From Ochrobactrum sp. CM-21-5 (lineage in GTDB: Bacteria > Pseudomonadota > Alphaproteobacteria > Rhizobiales > Rhizobiaceae), in NCBI RefSeq assembly GCF_014253075.1, contig NZ_JACLZJ010000001.1, positions 868,001-932,000 on the forward strand: 64,000 nucleotides of DNA, in the 5' to 3' direction. Shown in pieces: positions 1-8,799 of this stretch. Position numbers and translations under genes: made by a program. Within the stretch, counting starts at the first letter, position 1. Each line of letters begins with the position of its first letter. The notes below the pieces were generated by a model. It searched no databases, was not told the DNA's origin, and worked only from the letters and a program-made list of their open reading frames with translations.

Positions 1-89
1 ACTTCGCGGGAAAAGCCGCGCACCATCGCCAGAATGGCCGAAACCAGTGTTATCCCAAGTAGAATTCCATCGAGCATGGTGATCGGCAT
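1..89 (-). CDS. CvpA family membrane protein, N-terminal fragment
   Basis: The reverse strand opens with an ATG at 89 and reads MPITMLDGILLGITLVSA, then a Met-Val-Arg-Gly-Phe-Ser-Arg-Glu stretch, before running off the window edge. A short hydrophobic helix followed by a Arg-Gly-Phe turn is typical of the first segment of CvpA (colicin V production) inner-membrane proteins. In alphaproteobacteria this gene usually follows radA in the same direction, as it does here. Only about 29 codons are visible, so the family call rests on this motif and the neighbour. Confidence 0.7.
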   Translation of the reverse strand, partial: MPITMLDGILLGITLVSAILAMVRGFSRE

Positions 90-243
90 TCTGGCCTGTC
101 CTCAGTTTTCATTGCGCCCGGCTCATATGCTGTCCGCGCGGGGCAGTCAAAGATGCTGGAGCTTAACACCGGAAGGTTGACAGAATCTTCCAGTTTCCAG
201 CTCCCTCATTTTCAAGGGTCTGCATCCGGCTGGTTGCAGATTT

Positions 244-1635
244 CTATTTCTTCCCGGCGCCCGAAGCGGCAATGCGCGCGACCAGATCCGCGAGTGCTGC
301 GGTTTCCATCAGCTTGAAACTGCGATCTTTCCACAGTTCGCCGCTTCCCTTGGGAACCTCTGCCTGCACGAAACCGAGCTTCTGGGCTTCCTTAAGTCTC
401 TGTACCGCATGCGTTACGGCTCGAACAGCACCGGAAAGGCTGATTTCGCCGAAATAAACACAATCCGGCGGAAGGGCAATACCGGCAATGGACGAAACCA
501 GTGCCGCGGCCACCGCTATGTCGGCTGCGGGCTCGCTGATGCGGTACCCGCCCGCCACGTTGAGATAGACATCGTGCTGGCCGAAGCGGACGCCGCAATG
601 CGATTCGAGAACGGCCAGGATCATGGCCAGCCGTCCGCCATCCCAGCCGACGACTGCGCGGCGCGGCGTGCCAAGCGAGGAGGGGGCCACCAGCGCCTGG
701 ATTTCCACCAGAACCGGTCGCGTGCCTTCCATGCCCGCGAAGACCGCAGCGCCCGGCGCTTTCTCGTTGCGTTCACCGAGGAACAGCTCGGACGGATTGG
801 AAACCTCGCGCAGGCCGCCATCCGACATTTCAAACACACCGATTTCATCGGTCGGGCCGAAACGGTTCTTTACGGTGCGCAGGATACGATAGCGATGCCC
901 GCCTTCGCCTTCGAAATAGAGAACGCCATCGACCATGTGCTCGACCACGCGCGGTCCGGCAATCTGGCCGTCCTTGGTGACATGGCCGACCAGAACGACG
1001 GCAGCGCCGGTCTGCTTGGCGTAGCGGATCATCGCCTGCGCGGAAGAGCGAACCTGCGTAACCGTCCCCGGCGCGGAATCCGCCATGTCGGTCCACAGCG
1101 TCTGGATCGAATCGATGATGACCAGATCGGGGCGCTTGCCGTCGGAAACGGTGGCGAGAATATCCTCGACATTGGTTTCGGCGGCAAGTTCGACCGTCGA
1201 TGAGGCAACGCCCAGGCGCTGCGCGCGCAGGCGTATCTGCGCAACGGCTTCTTCACCCGATACATAGACGATGCGATGGCCGCGATTGGAAAGCGCTGCC
1301 GCTGCCTGCGTCAGAAGCGTGGATTTTCCGATCCCCGGATCACCGCCGATCAGAAGCGCCGAGCCGCGCACGAAACCGCCGCCTGTCACCCGGTCAAGCT
1401 CGCTGATACCGGAAATGATGCGCGGCGCATCCTCGATATCGCCTGAAAGCGAGGTCAGTGCCACCGCGCGACCTCTGCGTTTGGACAGCATCCCACCGGG
1501 GCCGGACCCGATGCCGCTATTCGTGCCTTCCTCGACAAGCGTGTTCCACTCGCCGCAGGAATCACACTTGCCTGCCCAGCGCGTATGCACTGCGCCGCAA
1601 TTCTGGCAAATGAATTGAACGCGCGCCTTGGCCAT
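244..1635 (-). CDS. radA: DNA repair protein RadA (Sms)
   Basis: RadA is a RecA-related ATPase that helps process branched recombination intermediates. The protein starts with a four-cysteine zinc finger (C10, C13, C24, C27 counted from the ATG at 1635). A RecA-like domain with Walker A GGDPGIGKST and the RadA signature KNRFG follows, and then a C-terminal Lon-like domain. The length (463 aa) is normal for the family. An in-frame GTG at 1644 would add three residues; ATG 1635 gives the usual MAK start and is preferred. It lies downstream of dnaB on the same strand with a 72-nt gap and is followed by the CvpA-like gene. Confidence 0.97.
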   Translation of the reverse strand: MAKARVQFICQNCGAVHTRWAGKCDSCGEWNTLVEEGTNSGIGSGPGGMLSKRRGRAVALTSLSGDIEDAPRIISGISELDRVTGGGFVRGSALLIGGDPGIGKSTLLTQAAAALSNRGHRIVYVSGEEAVAQIRLRAQRLGVASSTVELAAETNVEDILATVSDGKRPDLVIIDSIQTLWTDMADSAPGTVTQVRSSAQAMIRYAKQTGAAVVLVGHVTKDGQIAGPRVVEHMVDGVLYFEGEGGHRYRILRTVKNRFGPTDEIGVFEMSDGGLREVSNPSELFLGERNEKAPGAAVFAGMEGTRPVLVEIQALVAPSSLGTPRRAVVGWDGGRLAMILAVLESHCGVRFGQHDVYLNVAGGYRISEPAADIAVAAALVSSIAGIALPPDCVYFGEISLSGAVRAVTHAVQRLKEAQKLGFVQAEVPKGSGELWKDRSFKLMETAALADLVARIAASGAGKK

Positions 1636-1663
1636 CAGGCGCACCCGTTTTTCAAAAGAATAT

Positions 1664-1726
1664 TATTCATACTGATCCGGACTTGCGGCGACGAGAAATA
1701 GCAACCTCTATTCATACTGATCCGGA
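1664..1726. repeat. 18-bp perfect direct repeat at the 3' end of dnaB
   Basis: The sequence TATTCATACTGATCCGGA occurs at 1664-1681 and again at 1709-1726, exactly 45 bp apart. The second copy encodes the last residues and stop of DnaB (DQYE-stop, minus strand), and the first copy would encode the same residues in the same frame just past that stop. A 15-nt relative (13 of 15 matching) lies upstream of dnaB at 3317-3331. Confidence 0.85.
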
Positions 1727-3213
1727 AGATAGGAACCCTCGGCCAGATCCGCAAATCGCGTAAATTCTGCCTGGAAGGCGAGTTTGACGGTGCCCGTCGG
1801 GCCGTGACGCTGCTTGGCGATGATGACATCTGCCGTACCGCGTACTTTTTCGAAATGCTGCCGCCATTCCTCGTATTTCGGATCGAATTCGTCGCGCGGC
1901 TCAAGGTTCTTGACGTAGTATTCCTCGCGGAACACGAACAAAACCACGTCGGCGTCCTGCTCGATGGACCCCGATTCACGAAGGTCGGAAAGCTGCGGGC
2001 GCTTGTCGTCGCGGCTTTCGACCTGACGCGAAAGCTGTGACAGCGCGATGATGGGAACGTTGAGTTCCTTGCCGAGCGCCTTGAGACCTGTGGTGATTTC
2101 GGTGATTTCCTGCACGCGGTTCTGCGCGGATGCCTTGGACGAGCCGGTCATCAGCTGCACATAGTCGATCACCAGAACGTCGAGGCCGCGCTGGCGCTTG
2201 AGGCGACGCGCGCGGGCTGCGAGCTGCGCGATGGAGATGCCGCCGGTCTGGTCGATATAAAGCGGGATTTTCTGCATGACCTGCGAACAGGCGACGAGCT
2301 TTTCAAAGTCGGTCTCGGTGATGTCGCCGCGCCGGATTTTCGAGGATGAAACTTCCGTCTGCTCGGAAATGATACGGGTGGCGAGCTGTTCCGCCGACAT
2401 TTCGAGCGAGAAGAAACCGACCACACCGCCATTGATGGCCTTCATGGAACCGTCGGCCTGCTGCTCACCTTCGTAGGCATTGGCGATGTTGAAGGCGATA
2501 TTGGTGGCAAGCGAGGTCTTGCCCATGCCCGGACGTCCGGCGAGGATAATCAAGTCGGAAGGCTGCAAGCCGCCCATCTTTCCGTCGAGCATGTGGATGC
2601 CCGTCGAAATGCCGGAAAGATGTCCGTCGCGCATGAATGCCGCATTGGCCATATCGACGGCGGTAGTCACCGCATCCTTGAACGGCAGAAAACCGCCATC
2701 ATAGCGGCCGGTTTCGGCCAGTTCGAACAAGCGGCGTTCGGCGTCCTCGATCTGGTCTTGAGGCGCCATGTCCACCGGCGCATCATAGGCGACATTGACC
2801 ATGTCCTCGCCAATGCCGATCAGCGCGCGGCGTGTCGCCAGATCGTAGATCGCACGGCCATAATCCTCGGCATTGATGATCGTCACGGCTTCGGTGGCAA
2901 GGCGCGTCACATACTGGAAGATCGTCAGATCCCCCACCTTGCCTTCGGTCGGCAGGAAGGTCTTCATCGTGACCGGATTGGCCATCTTGCCGACGCGGAT
3001 GAGATCGGTGGTGATTTCGTAGATGCGTCTATGCAGGGGTTCCTGGAAGTGCGTCGGCTTGAGGAAGTCCGATACGCGGTAAAAGGCGTCGTTGTTGATC
3101 AGAATGGCGCCGAGCAGCGCCTGTTCCGCTTCGATATTATGGGGTGCTTCACGATAAAGCGCGTCTTTCTGATCGCGCGCATTGTCGAGTTTGCGTACCG
3201 CCGCTTCCGCCAT
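1708..3213 (-). CDS. dnaB: Replicative DNA helicase DnaB
   Basis: Hexameric 5'-3' helicase that unwinds the replication fork. The 501-aa product has the N-terminal DnaB domain (opening with an NIEAEQALLGAIL stretch), a linker helix, and the RecA-fold C-terminal domain with Walker A GRPGMGKTS, a Walker B ending VIDYVQLM, and the arginine-rich region near DLRESGSIEQDAD. There is no intein. The open frame extends to 3255, but ATG 3213 (MAEAAVRKL) fits the family start. Upstream of radA on the same strand, it may be co-transcribed with it. The last codons are duplicated just downstream (1664-1681). Confidence 0.97.
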   Translation of the reverse strand: MAEAAVRKLDNARDQKDALYREAPHNIEAEQALLGAILINNDAFYRVSDFLKPTHFQEPLHRRIYEITTDLIRVGKMANPVTMKTFLPTEGKVGDLTIFQYVTRLATEAVTIINAEDYGRAIYDLATRRALIGIGEDMVNVAYDAPVDMAPQDQIEDAERRLFELAETGRYDGGFLPFKDAVTTAVDMANAAFMRDGHLSGISTGIHMLDGKMGGLQPSDLIILAGRPGMGKTSLATNIAFNIANAYEGEQQADGSMKAINGGVVGFFSLEMSAEQLATRIISEQTEVSSSKIRRGDITETDFEKLVACSQVMQKIPLYIDQTGGISIAQLAARARRLKRQRGLDVLVIDYVQLMTGSSKASAQNRVQEITEITTGLKALGKELNVPIIALSQLSRQVESRDDKRPQLSDLRESGSIEQDADVVLFVFREEYYVKNLEPRDEFDPKYEEWRQHFEKVRGTADVIIAKQRHGPTGTVKLAFQAEFTRFADLAEGSYLPDQYE

Positions 3214-3385
3214 GATTCTCTGGTCCTGTCCCTGATGTTTCCAGCTAGCCCTCAAGCGATGCCAAACGCAACGCGACTTCAGATGATTCCTGCTGGAAGG
3301 GACAAGCTATACCATGATTCACACTGATCCACAGTTTACGGATCGACATTTTCAACTGGGTCTTGACGGGAAAGTTCGTTGCGGC

Positions 3386-3416
3386 GCGCCGCCCTTACTC
3401 TCCATAAGGGCGGCGC
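3386..3416 (-). terminator. Strong hairpin downstream of the cyclopropane synthase gene
   Basis: A 12-bp perfect GC-rich stem (3386-3397 with 3405-3416) and a 7-nt loop sit 6 nt beyond the stop of the cfa-like gene. The following minus-strand sequence is not T-rich, so it may act as an mRNA 3' stabiliser or a weak terminator rather than a classical intrinsic terminator. The rest of 3214-3385 is the dnaB upstream region with no gene. Confidence 0.55.
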
Positions 3417-3422
3417 GAGATA

Positions 3423-4703
3423 TCAGGCATTGATGCTCTTTTTTTCCGCCCGCGTTTCCGTATTGGCCCCTTTGGGTGCACTATCGAGACGCTTCAGGCG
3501 CTTTTCCTCTGCTTCGATGTAATTACGCGTCAAAGGCACGGCTTCCTGACGGTGGGCAATCTGGATGTGGAAAACCATCATGTTCTGCCAGCGGAAGGCG
3601 CTTTCCGAGGCCGCAAGATAGAATTCCCACATGCGGCAGAAGCGTTCGTCATAAAGTGCCTTTGCCTTGTCGCGGTTGGCCATGAAGGCCTCGCGCCAGG
3701 CTTTCAGCGTTTCGGCATAATGCAGGCGCAGGATTTCGACATCCGTGACGTAAAGTCCGGCTTTCTCGATATGCGGCAGCACTTCCGACAGGGCGGGGAT
3801 ATAGCCGCCGGGGAAGATGTATTTGCGGATGAACGGGTTGGTGGCGCCGGGGCCGTCGGCGCGTCCGATCGCATGCAGCAGGAACACGCCGTCGGGCTTC
3901 ATCAACCGTGCCGCGTGCTGGAAATATTCCGCGAAATGACCGACCCCGACATGCTCGAACATGCCGACTGAAACGAGCCGGTCGAACTTGTCGTCGATTT
4001 TGCGATAGTCTTTCAGTTCGAACTTCGCACGGTCGGAAAGTTCTTCGTCGGCGGCGCGCTGGTTGGCGATGGCATGCTGTTCCGCCGAAAGCGTAACGCC
4101 CATGACATTGGCTTTGAGGTGGCGCGCGAGGTAAAGACCCATGCCGCCCCAGCCGCAGCCGATATCCAGCACCTTGTCGCCTTCCCTGACGAGCAGTTTC
4201 GCGGCGATGTGGCGCTTCTTGGCGAGCTGCGCCTCGGCAAGCGTCGCATTCGGCGGGTCGAAATAGGCGCAGGAATACTGTTTGTCGGGATCGAGGAAGA
4301 GATCGTAAAGCTCGCCCGAAAGATCGTAATGGCTTTTGATGTTGTTCGACGAACGCGCAATGGTGTTCATTTGCTGGAAGCGACGGAAAAACACGCGAAG
4401 CTTGCCCATGACGCGCATCCAGGGTTCCTGGGCGGCGGTGGGGCCTGTATTCTCGAAGACGATCTGCAGCAAGCCGTATATATCGCCATCGAGAAAATCG
4501 ATCTCGCTGTCCATGAAGCATTCCGCAAGCTTCAGTTCAGGGTCGCGCGCAACTGCGCGCTCGGCATGTCTGGTCTTGAAGTGGACATGCACTGGCGAGC
4601 CTGTCTTGTCGCCATATTGAAAACGTGAGCCGTCAGCATCGGTAACCATCAGGTCGCCGGTTTTGATCATATGCGTAAGAACAGTACGCAGCATTCCATA
4701 CAT
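3423..4703 (-). CDS. cfa: Cyclopropane-fatty-acyl-phospholipid synthase family protein
   Basis: SAM-dependent enzyme that adds a methylene bridge to unsaturated acyl chains of membrane phospholipids, producing the cyclopropane fatty acids typical of stationary-phase and acid-stressed Brucella membranes. The 426-aa protein carries an N-terminal cap region and then a Rossmann methyltransferase fold with the SAM loop LDIGCGWGGMG. A CFAS-type KDYR motif and the VGMFEHVG segment follow. ATG 4703 is chosen because a strong GAGAGGAGA ribosome-binding site lies just upstream; the open frame continues to 4757 without a better signal. It is transcribed alone, and 4704-4930 upstream holds no other gene. 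Confidence 0.93.
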   Translation of the reverse strand: MYGMLRTVLTHMIKTGDLMVTDADGSRFQYGDKTGSPVHVHFKTRHAERAVARDPELKLAECFMDSEIDFLDGDIYGLLQIVFENTGPTAAQEPWMRVMGKLRVFFRRFQQMNTIARSSNNIKSHYDLSGELYDLFLDPDKQYSCAYFDPPNATLAEAQLAKKRHIAAKLLVREGDKVLDIGCGWGGMGLYLARHLKANVMGVTLSAEQHAIANQRAADEELSDRAKFELKDYRKIDDKFDRLVSVGMFEHVGVGHFAEYFQHAARLMKPDGVFLLHAIGRADGPGATNPFIRKYIFPGGYIPALSEVLPHIEKAGLYVTDVEILRLHYAETLKAWREAFMANRDKAKALYDERFCRMWEFYLAASESAFRWQNMMVFHIQIAHRQEAVPLTRNYIEAEEKRLKRLDSAPKGANTETRAEKKSINA

Positions 4704-4930
4704 TGCCCCATCTCCTCTCTGAGATTGAAGGAGGCATGCACATCCATGCTGTTGCATGGCAGTCGGCTTTCCGAAAGCTGGTTATGGAAGCCGCTCTGTC
4801 TTCAGGTCTTGAGGCATTTCTCCATTCTGCCCGTCGGTCCGGAAGTTATGCCAAAGCAACGTGGATGTTACCGTCCAGTACCCTCTCCAATCTTGTACTA
4901 ATATGAAGAATAGGCACTTTTCCCGATCTG

Positions 4931-4964
4931 AAAAGAGAAAATGCCCGGCGGAGGCCGCCGGGCA
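4931..4964 (-). terminator. Intrinsic terminator of the rpsF-rpsR-rplI operon
   Basis: A 10-bp perfect stem (4942-4951 with 4955-4964) and a 3-nt loop are followed, read on the minus strand, by TTTTCTCTTTT. It lies about 90 nt past the rplI stop and is well placed to end the ribosomal protein operon. Confidence 0.9.
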
Positions 4965-5051
4965 CGATCATATAAAGTTTACCACCATGGGAATGCGTTA
5001 CCGGAATGGCGACTCATTCATGAGGGCGAGCCTTGAAAAACAGGCCGTAAA

Positions 5052-5621
5052 TTATGCGTTTTCTTCGCCTTCTTCGTCTTCGTCGAAGACTTCGTCCGAA
5101 AGCGGCTGCTCTTCGATGCCGTAGATGGCTTCGATCGAGGTCAGGTCTTCACCCTTGGCCTGGCGCTGGGCTTCTTCGGTCGAACGGGCAACGTTGACGG
5201 TGACCGTGACATGAACTTCCGGGTGCAGCGAGATTTCAACTTCGTGCAGGCCGATCGTCTTGATCGGATGGTTCAGTTCAACCTGGTTGCGGTGCAGGGT
5301 GAAGCCGCCAGCGGAGATGATGTCGGAGATGTCGCGGGTCGAAACCGAACCGTAGAGCTGACCGGTTTCACCAGCCGAACGCACAACGATGAAGCTTTCG
5401 CCGTTCAGCTTGTCGGCAACAGCCTGGGCTTCGTTCTTGCGCTCGAGGTTATGGGCTTCGAGCTGCGCGCGCTGGCCTTCGAACTTCTTCTTGTTGGCTT
5501 CGTTGGCACGAAGAGCCTTGCCCTGCGGAAGCAGGAAGTTACGGGCATAGCCGTCCTTGACCTTGACGGTGTCGCCCATCTGGCCGAGACGGCCGATGCG
5601 TTCCAGAAGAATGACGTCCAT
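5052..5621 (-). CDS. rplI: 50S ribosomal protein L9
   Basis: Large-subunit protein L9, which binds 23S rRNA at the base of the L1 stalk. The N-terminal domain with [17 protein letters not shown] and the glycine/lysine RNA-binding loop ([14 protein letters not shown]) are intact, followed by the long connecting helix and C-terminal domain. The protein is 189 aa, longer than the roughly 150 aa of E. coli L9, because of a C-terminal acidic tail ([14 protein letters not shown]) common in alphaproteobacteria. AAAGGAAA precedes the ATG. It is last in the rpsF-rpsR-DUF2232-rplI cluster, 32 nt after the DUF2232 gene. Confidence 0.98.
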   Translation of the reverse strand: MDVILLERIGRLGQMGDTVKVKDGYARNFLLPQGKALRANEANKKKFEGQRAQLEAHNLERKNEAQAVADKLNGESFIVVRSAGETGQLYGSVSTRDISDIISAGGFTLHRNQVELNHPIKTIGLHEVEISLHPEVHVTVTVNVARSTEEAQRQAKGEDLTSIEAIYGIEEQPLSDEVFDEDEEGEENA

Positions 5622-5653
5622 TGGAGTTTCCTTTCGGGTTTCTGATTAGGGGC

Positions 5654-6625
5654 TTACTGTTTGTCGGTGCCCGGTATTTTCGAAACAGGCGCGCCGCGCG
5701 ACGTATCGAAAAGCCCGAGAACCATGAAGATGAAAAGCAGGAATGCGAAAAGCAGGATCGCTACATAGGCGAGCCACAGCGCCACCGGACGCCAGACCTT
5801 GCCACGTGTACGAAAATGCATGATGGCAAGTCCCGCCATCATGAAGCCGGCGCCGAGCGCACCGGCAACCACGGTTGCCACAAGTCCGGCGCTGCCGGGC
5901 ATGAAGGCCACCGCGAGGGCGACGGCAAAGACGAGAAGCGCGGGGCGCGGCATACGCAGCGTTGCAGGCCAGTCGTCGCGCGGGCGGCGCAAACGGCCTG
6001 ACATCGCGGTCAGTCGCAGCGCCACATAGAGATTGCCGACGAGAATGGCCAGACACGTCGCAGGCTGGATGGCGGGAAGCGCAATCATCAGCAGCGACGT
6101 CACGCCATCACGAATATCATCGCTTGCCGTGAATTGCGGATCGGCTTCCGCCACGCGGTCGATCAGCGTATTCGCAAGTTCGCGCGCCATATCCGGGCCA
6201 AAGCCGAGAATACCGCCGATGATGATGAAGCTCAGGGACACCATCAGGGCAAGACGGAAGACGATATCCGAAAGCGGATACCAGACTAGCACATTCTTCG
6301 GTCCGCCAAGTTCGTCCGCAGGCCGTGCGAGGCCTGACAGATAAGCGCCCGTCGCCGCAGGCACGAAGCTTGTCAGCGCCATGAGGAGGGCGGCCATCGG
6401 AACGGCAAAAATGCCGACTGCCACGGTGGCAGCTGCGGCGGCAATGATGCCAGCCGTGGAACCCCAGCCAAGTGCGGCGGCGAAAATGGGCAGCGGCGTC
6501 AGGAAATAGAGAGCCATCGCCATGCTGGCCATGACGCCGCTCTGGGCGACGACGCCGGACGACATCAGAGCCGAGGCAAGCCCCGCCAATATGCCGATAC
6601 CGAGAATGGTTCCATTGAATTTCAT
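5654..6625 (-). CDS. DUF2232 integral membrane protein
   Basis: A 323-aa protein with roughly eight hydrophobic segments spread over its length, including a glycine/alanine-rich start and a final helix near residues 285-310. It fits the DUF2232 family (YybS-like in Firmicutes), whose role is not established. As in many alphaproteobacteria and in Bacillus, it sits next to rplI between the genes for S18 and L9. This recurrent linkage suggests co-expression with ribosomal proteins but not a defined function. The 169-nt gap to rpsR contains a short GC-rich hairpin near 6764-6779 but no T-tract. Confidence 0.85.
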   Translation of the reverse strand: MKFNGTILGIGILAGLASALMSSGVVAQSGVMASMAMALYFLTPLPIFAAALGWGSTAGIIAAAAATVAVGIFAVPMAALLMALTSFVPAATGAYLSGLARPADELGGPKNVLVWYPLSDIVFRLALMVSLSFIIIGGILGFGPDMARELANTLIDRVAEADPQFTASDDIRDGVTSLLMIALPAIQPATCLAILVGNLYVALRLTAMSGRLRRPRDDWPATLRMPRPALLVFAVALAVAFMPGSAGLVATVVAGALGAGFMMAGLAIMHFRTRGKVWRPVALWLAYVAILLFAFLLFIFMVLGLFDTSRGAPVSKIPGTDKQ

Positions 6626-6794
6626 TGTTTCGCTGTCCTGCTCCGGTCTTGCCGGTTCATGCAGTTAGAGGTGCCGGTCCCTGGAGATATGTTCCCTGAC
6701 CGCATTCACCCCAACTCGGGATTTTGGAAAATTCCGCTGCGCCCAACGCACCGGAAGCACGGAAGGCGGCGAGCCGCCTCCCGGTATTGTATTC

Positions 6795-7043
6795 TTACTT
6801 CACAACGTAAGGCAGCAGGCCGAGGAAACGGGCGCGCTTGATCGCCTTGGCGAGTTCGCGCTGCTTCTTCTGGCTGACAGCCGTGATACGGGAAGGAACG
6901 ATCTTGCCGCGTTCGGAAATGTAACGCTGCAGAAGCTTGACGTCCTTGTAGTCGATCTTCGGAGCGTTGGCACCGGAGAACGGGCACGTCTTGCGACGGC
7001 GATGGAAAGGACGGCGGGTCGGGATCTGATTGATATCAACCAT
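6795..7043 (-). CDS. rpsR: 30S ribosomal protein S18
   Basis: Small-subunit protein S18, which forms a heterodimer with S6 on the 30S platform. The 82-aa sequence is complete, with the family core [19 protein letters not shown] and a basic C-terminus. Its start lies 2 nt after the rpsF stop, and an AAGGAGC ribosome-binding site sits within the rpsF 3' end, so translation is probably coupled. Coupling with rpsF keeps the two partners in balance. Confidence 0.98.
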
Positions 7044-7045
7044 GA

Positions 7046-7498
7046 TTATGCTCCTTCGCCAGCTTCGTTGTCACGCGGACGGCGCGGGCCACGATCACCG
7101 CGGTCACCACCACGGTCGAAGCCGCCTTCGCGCGGACGGCGCGGGCCGCGGTCATCGTCGCGATCGCGACGGTCATCGCGGCGCGTCAGCATGGCCGACT
7201 GGCCTTCTTCGTGTTCTTCAACGCGGACGGTCATGAAACGAAGAACATCTTCGTTGATGCGCATCTGGCGTTCCATTTCGGCAACGGCAGCAGCCGGAGC
7301 GTCGATGTTCACGAGCGTGTAATACGCCTTGCGATTCTTCTTGATACGGTAGGTAAGGGGACGAAGACCCCAGTTTTCAACCTTGCCGAACTTGCCGCCA
7401 TTGGCTTCGAGCACACCCTTGAACTGTTCGACGAGAGCGTCGACCTGCTGCTGGGAAATGTCCTGGCGGGCAAGAAGCACATGTTCATAAAGAGCCAT
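7046..7498 (-). CDS. rpsF: 30S ribosomal protein S6 with charged C-terminal tail
   Basis: S6 binds S18 and 16S rRNA in the 30S platform. The first ~100 residues are the standard ferredoxin-like S6 domain (start [11 protein letters not shown]). The 150-aa product ends in a disordered tail of Arg, Asp and Gly with two copies of a DRGPRRPR motif, encoded by near-identical DNA 57 bp apart (from 7074 and from 7131). Extended, repetitive S6 tails are known in alphaproteobacteria. It is the first gene of the operon, with a long leader upstream. Confidence 0.97.
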
Positions 7499-7841
7499 TG
7501 GCTTTGCCTTTCTTCTGTTGCATCATGCCAGACACCAACGGCTAAGCCTCTGCGACTTCTCTTTTGCCGGAAAACCGGAGAAGAAAGGACGCGCAACTTG
7601 AGACGGTCGAGAGCGGAGACACGGGAGGCAGAAGCGCTTTAGACTTCACGGACCAAAGATCCGGCCCTCCGTTCAGCCCCCAGCTGGTGCCGAGCAATGA
7701 ACGCGCGGCTAATACGTGCTTTTCCCCCGGTTTGCAAGCCGCAAAACCCGCTAAAACCGACAAATACTTGACTTTACGGCCTTCACTGGGGCACATCGCG
7801 CCAAATTGTGCAATTTCTGTTCAGAAAGAGACGAGGCATTC
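7499..7841. promoter_or_regulatory. Divergent promoter region between rpsF operon and fabD
   Basis: This 343-nt gap separates divergently transcribed rpsF (minus) and fabD (plus). Reading toward rpsF, several G/C-rich segments could fold into leader structures, as expected for S6/S18 autoregulated operons, but I cannot assign the rpsF leader motif with confidence. A TTGACT at 7767-7772 is a possible -35 element for fabD; no clear -10 was seen. An 84-codon open frame here is considered spurious. Confidence 0.5.
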
Positions 7842-8786
7842 ATGGCGGTAGCATTTACCTTCCCCGGACAGGGCAGCCAGGCAATAGGCATGGGCAAAAC
7901 CCTGGCCGAACAGTTTGCGGAAGCGCGCGCCGTTTTCGAGGAAGTGGACGCAGCGCTTGGCGAAAAGCTTTCCGCTACCATGTTCGAAGGCCCGGAAGAC
8001 GTGCTGACGCTCACCGCCAATGCGCAGCCCGCGCTGATGGCGGTTTCTATTGCAACCGTGCGCGTGATGGAAGCGCGGGGCTTTTCGCTCAAAGACAAGG
8101 TTTCCTATGTCGCTGGCCATTCGCTCGGCGAATATTCGGCCCTTTGCGCCGCTGGTACCTTCTCGCTGAGTGACACCGCGCGTTTGCTGCGCATTCGCGG
8201 TAATGCCATGCAGAAGGCCGTGCCCGTCGGCGAAGGCGCAATGGCTGCGATCATCGGCCTGGAGCATGGCGACGTCGAAGCCATCTGCACGGAAGCCGGG
8301 GCGTCGGGTTCGGTTCAGATCGCCAACGACAATGGCGGTGGGCAGCTCGTGGTTTCCGGTTCGAAGGCCGCTGTGGAGCTGGCAGCTTCGCTTGCGTCAG
8401 AAAAGGGCGCAAAGCGCGCCATCATGCTGCCGGTTTCCGCTCCTTTCCATTCAACCTTGATGGCGCCTGCCGCCGAGGCCATGCGCGAGGCGCTGGCGGC
8501 GGTCGAGAAACGCAATCCGGTCGTGCCGCTCATCGCCAATGTGCGCGCTGCCCCGGTCACCGATGCCAGCGAGATCGCCGATCTTCTGGTGGAGCAGGTG
8601 ACAGGCCAGGTGCGCTGGCGCGAAACCGTGGAATGGTTCGCGGCCAATGGCGTGACCACGCTTTACGAAGTGGGTTCGGGCAAGGTTCTGACAGGCCTTG
8701 CACGCCGCATTTCCAAGGATGTCTCAGGCGTCACTGTCGGTGCGGCAGAAGAAATCGATGCGGCGCTCGCCGCTCTGAATGGTTGA
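7842..8786 (+). CDS. fabD: Malonyl CoA-acyl carrier protein transacylase
   Basis: FabD transfers malonyl from CoA to acyl carrier protein, providing extender units for type II fatty-acid synthesis in the cytoplasm. The 314-aa protein begins with the typical FTFPGQGSQ motif and has the nucleophile elbow GHSLGE, plus a histidine in the APFHS segment that completes the catalytic dyad. ATG 7842 follows GACGAGG; the upstream in-frame extension from 7806 lacks support. It is the first gene of the fabD-fabG-acpP-fabF series, with fabG starting 13 nt downstream. Confidence 0.97.
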   Translation: MAVAFTFPGQGSQAIGMGKTLAEQFAEARAVFEEVDAALGEKLSATMFEGPEDVLTLTANAQPALMAVSIATVRVMEARGFSLKDKVSYVAGHSLGEYSALCAAGTFSLSDTARLLRIRGNAMQKAVPVGEGAMAAIIGLEHGDVEAICTEAGASGSVQIANDNGGGQLVVSGSKAAVELAASLASEKGAKRAIMLPVSAPFHSTLMAPAAEAMREALAAVEKRNPVVPLIANVRAAPVTDASEIADLLVEQVTGQVRWRETVEWFAANGVTTLYEVGSGKVLTGLARRISKDVSGVTVGAAEEIDAALAALNG

Positions 8787-8799
8787 AGAGGGATATCAC

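Noticed and set aside
7542-7796. An 84-codon frame upstream of rpsF
   Set aside because: It lies within the promoter and leader region of rpsF and fabD, and has no start signal or family match.
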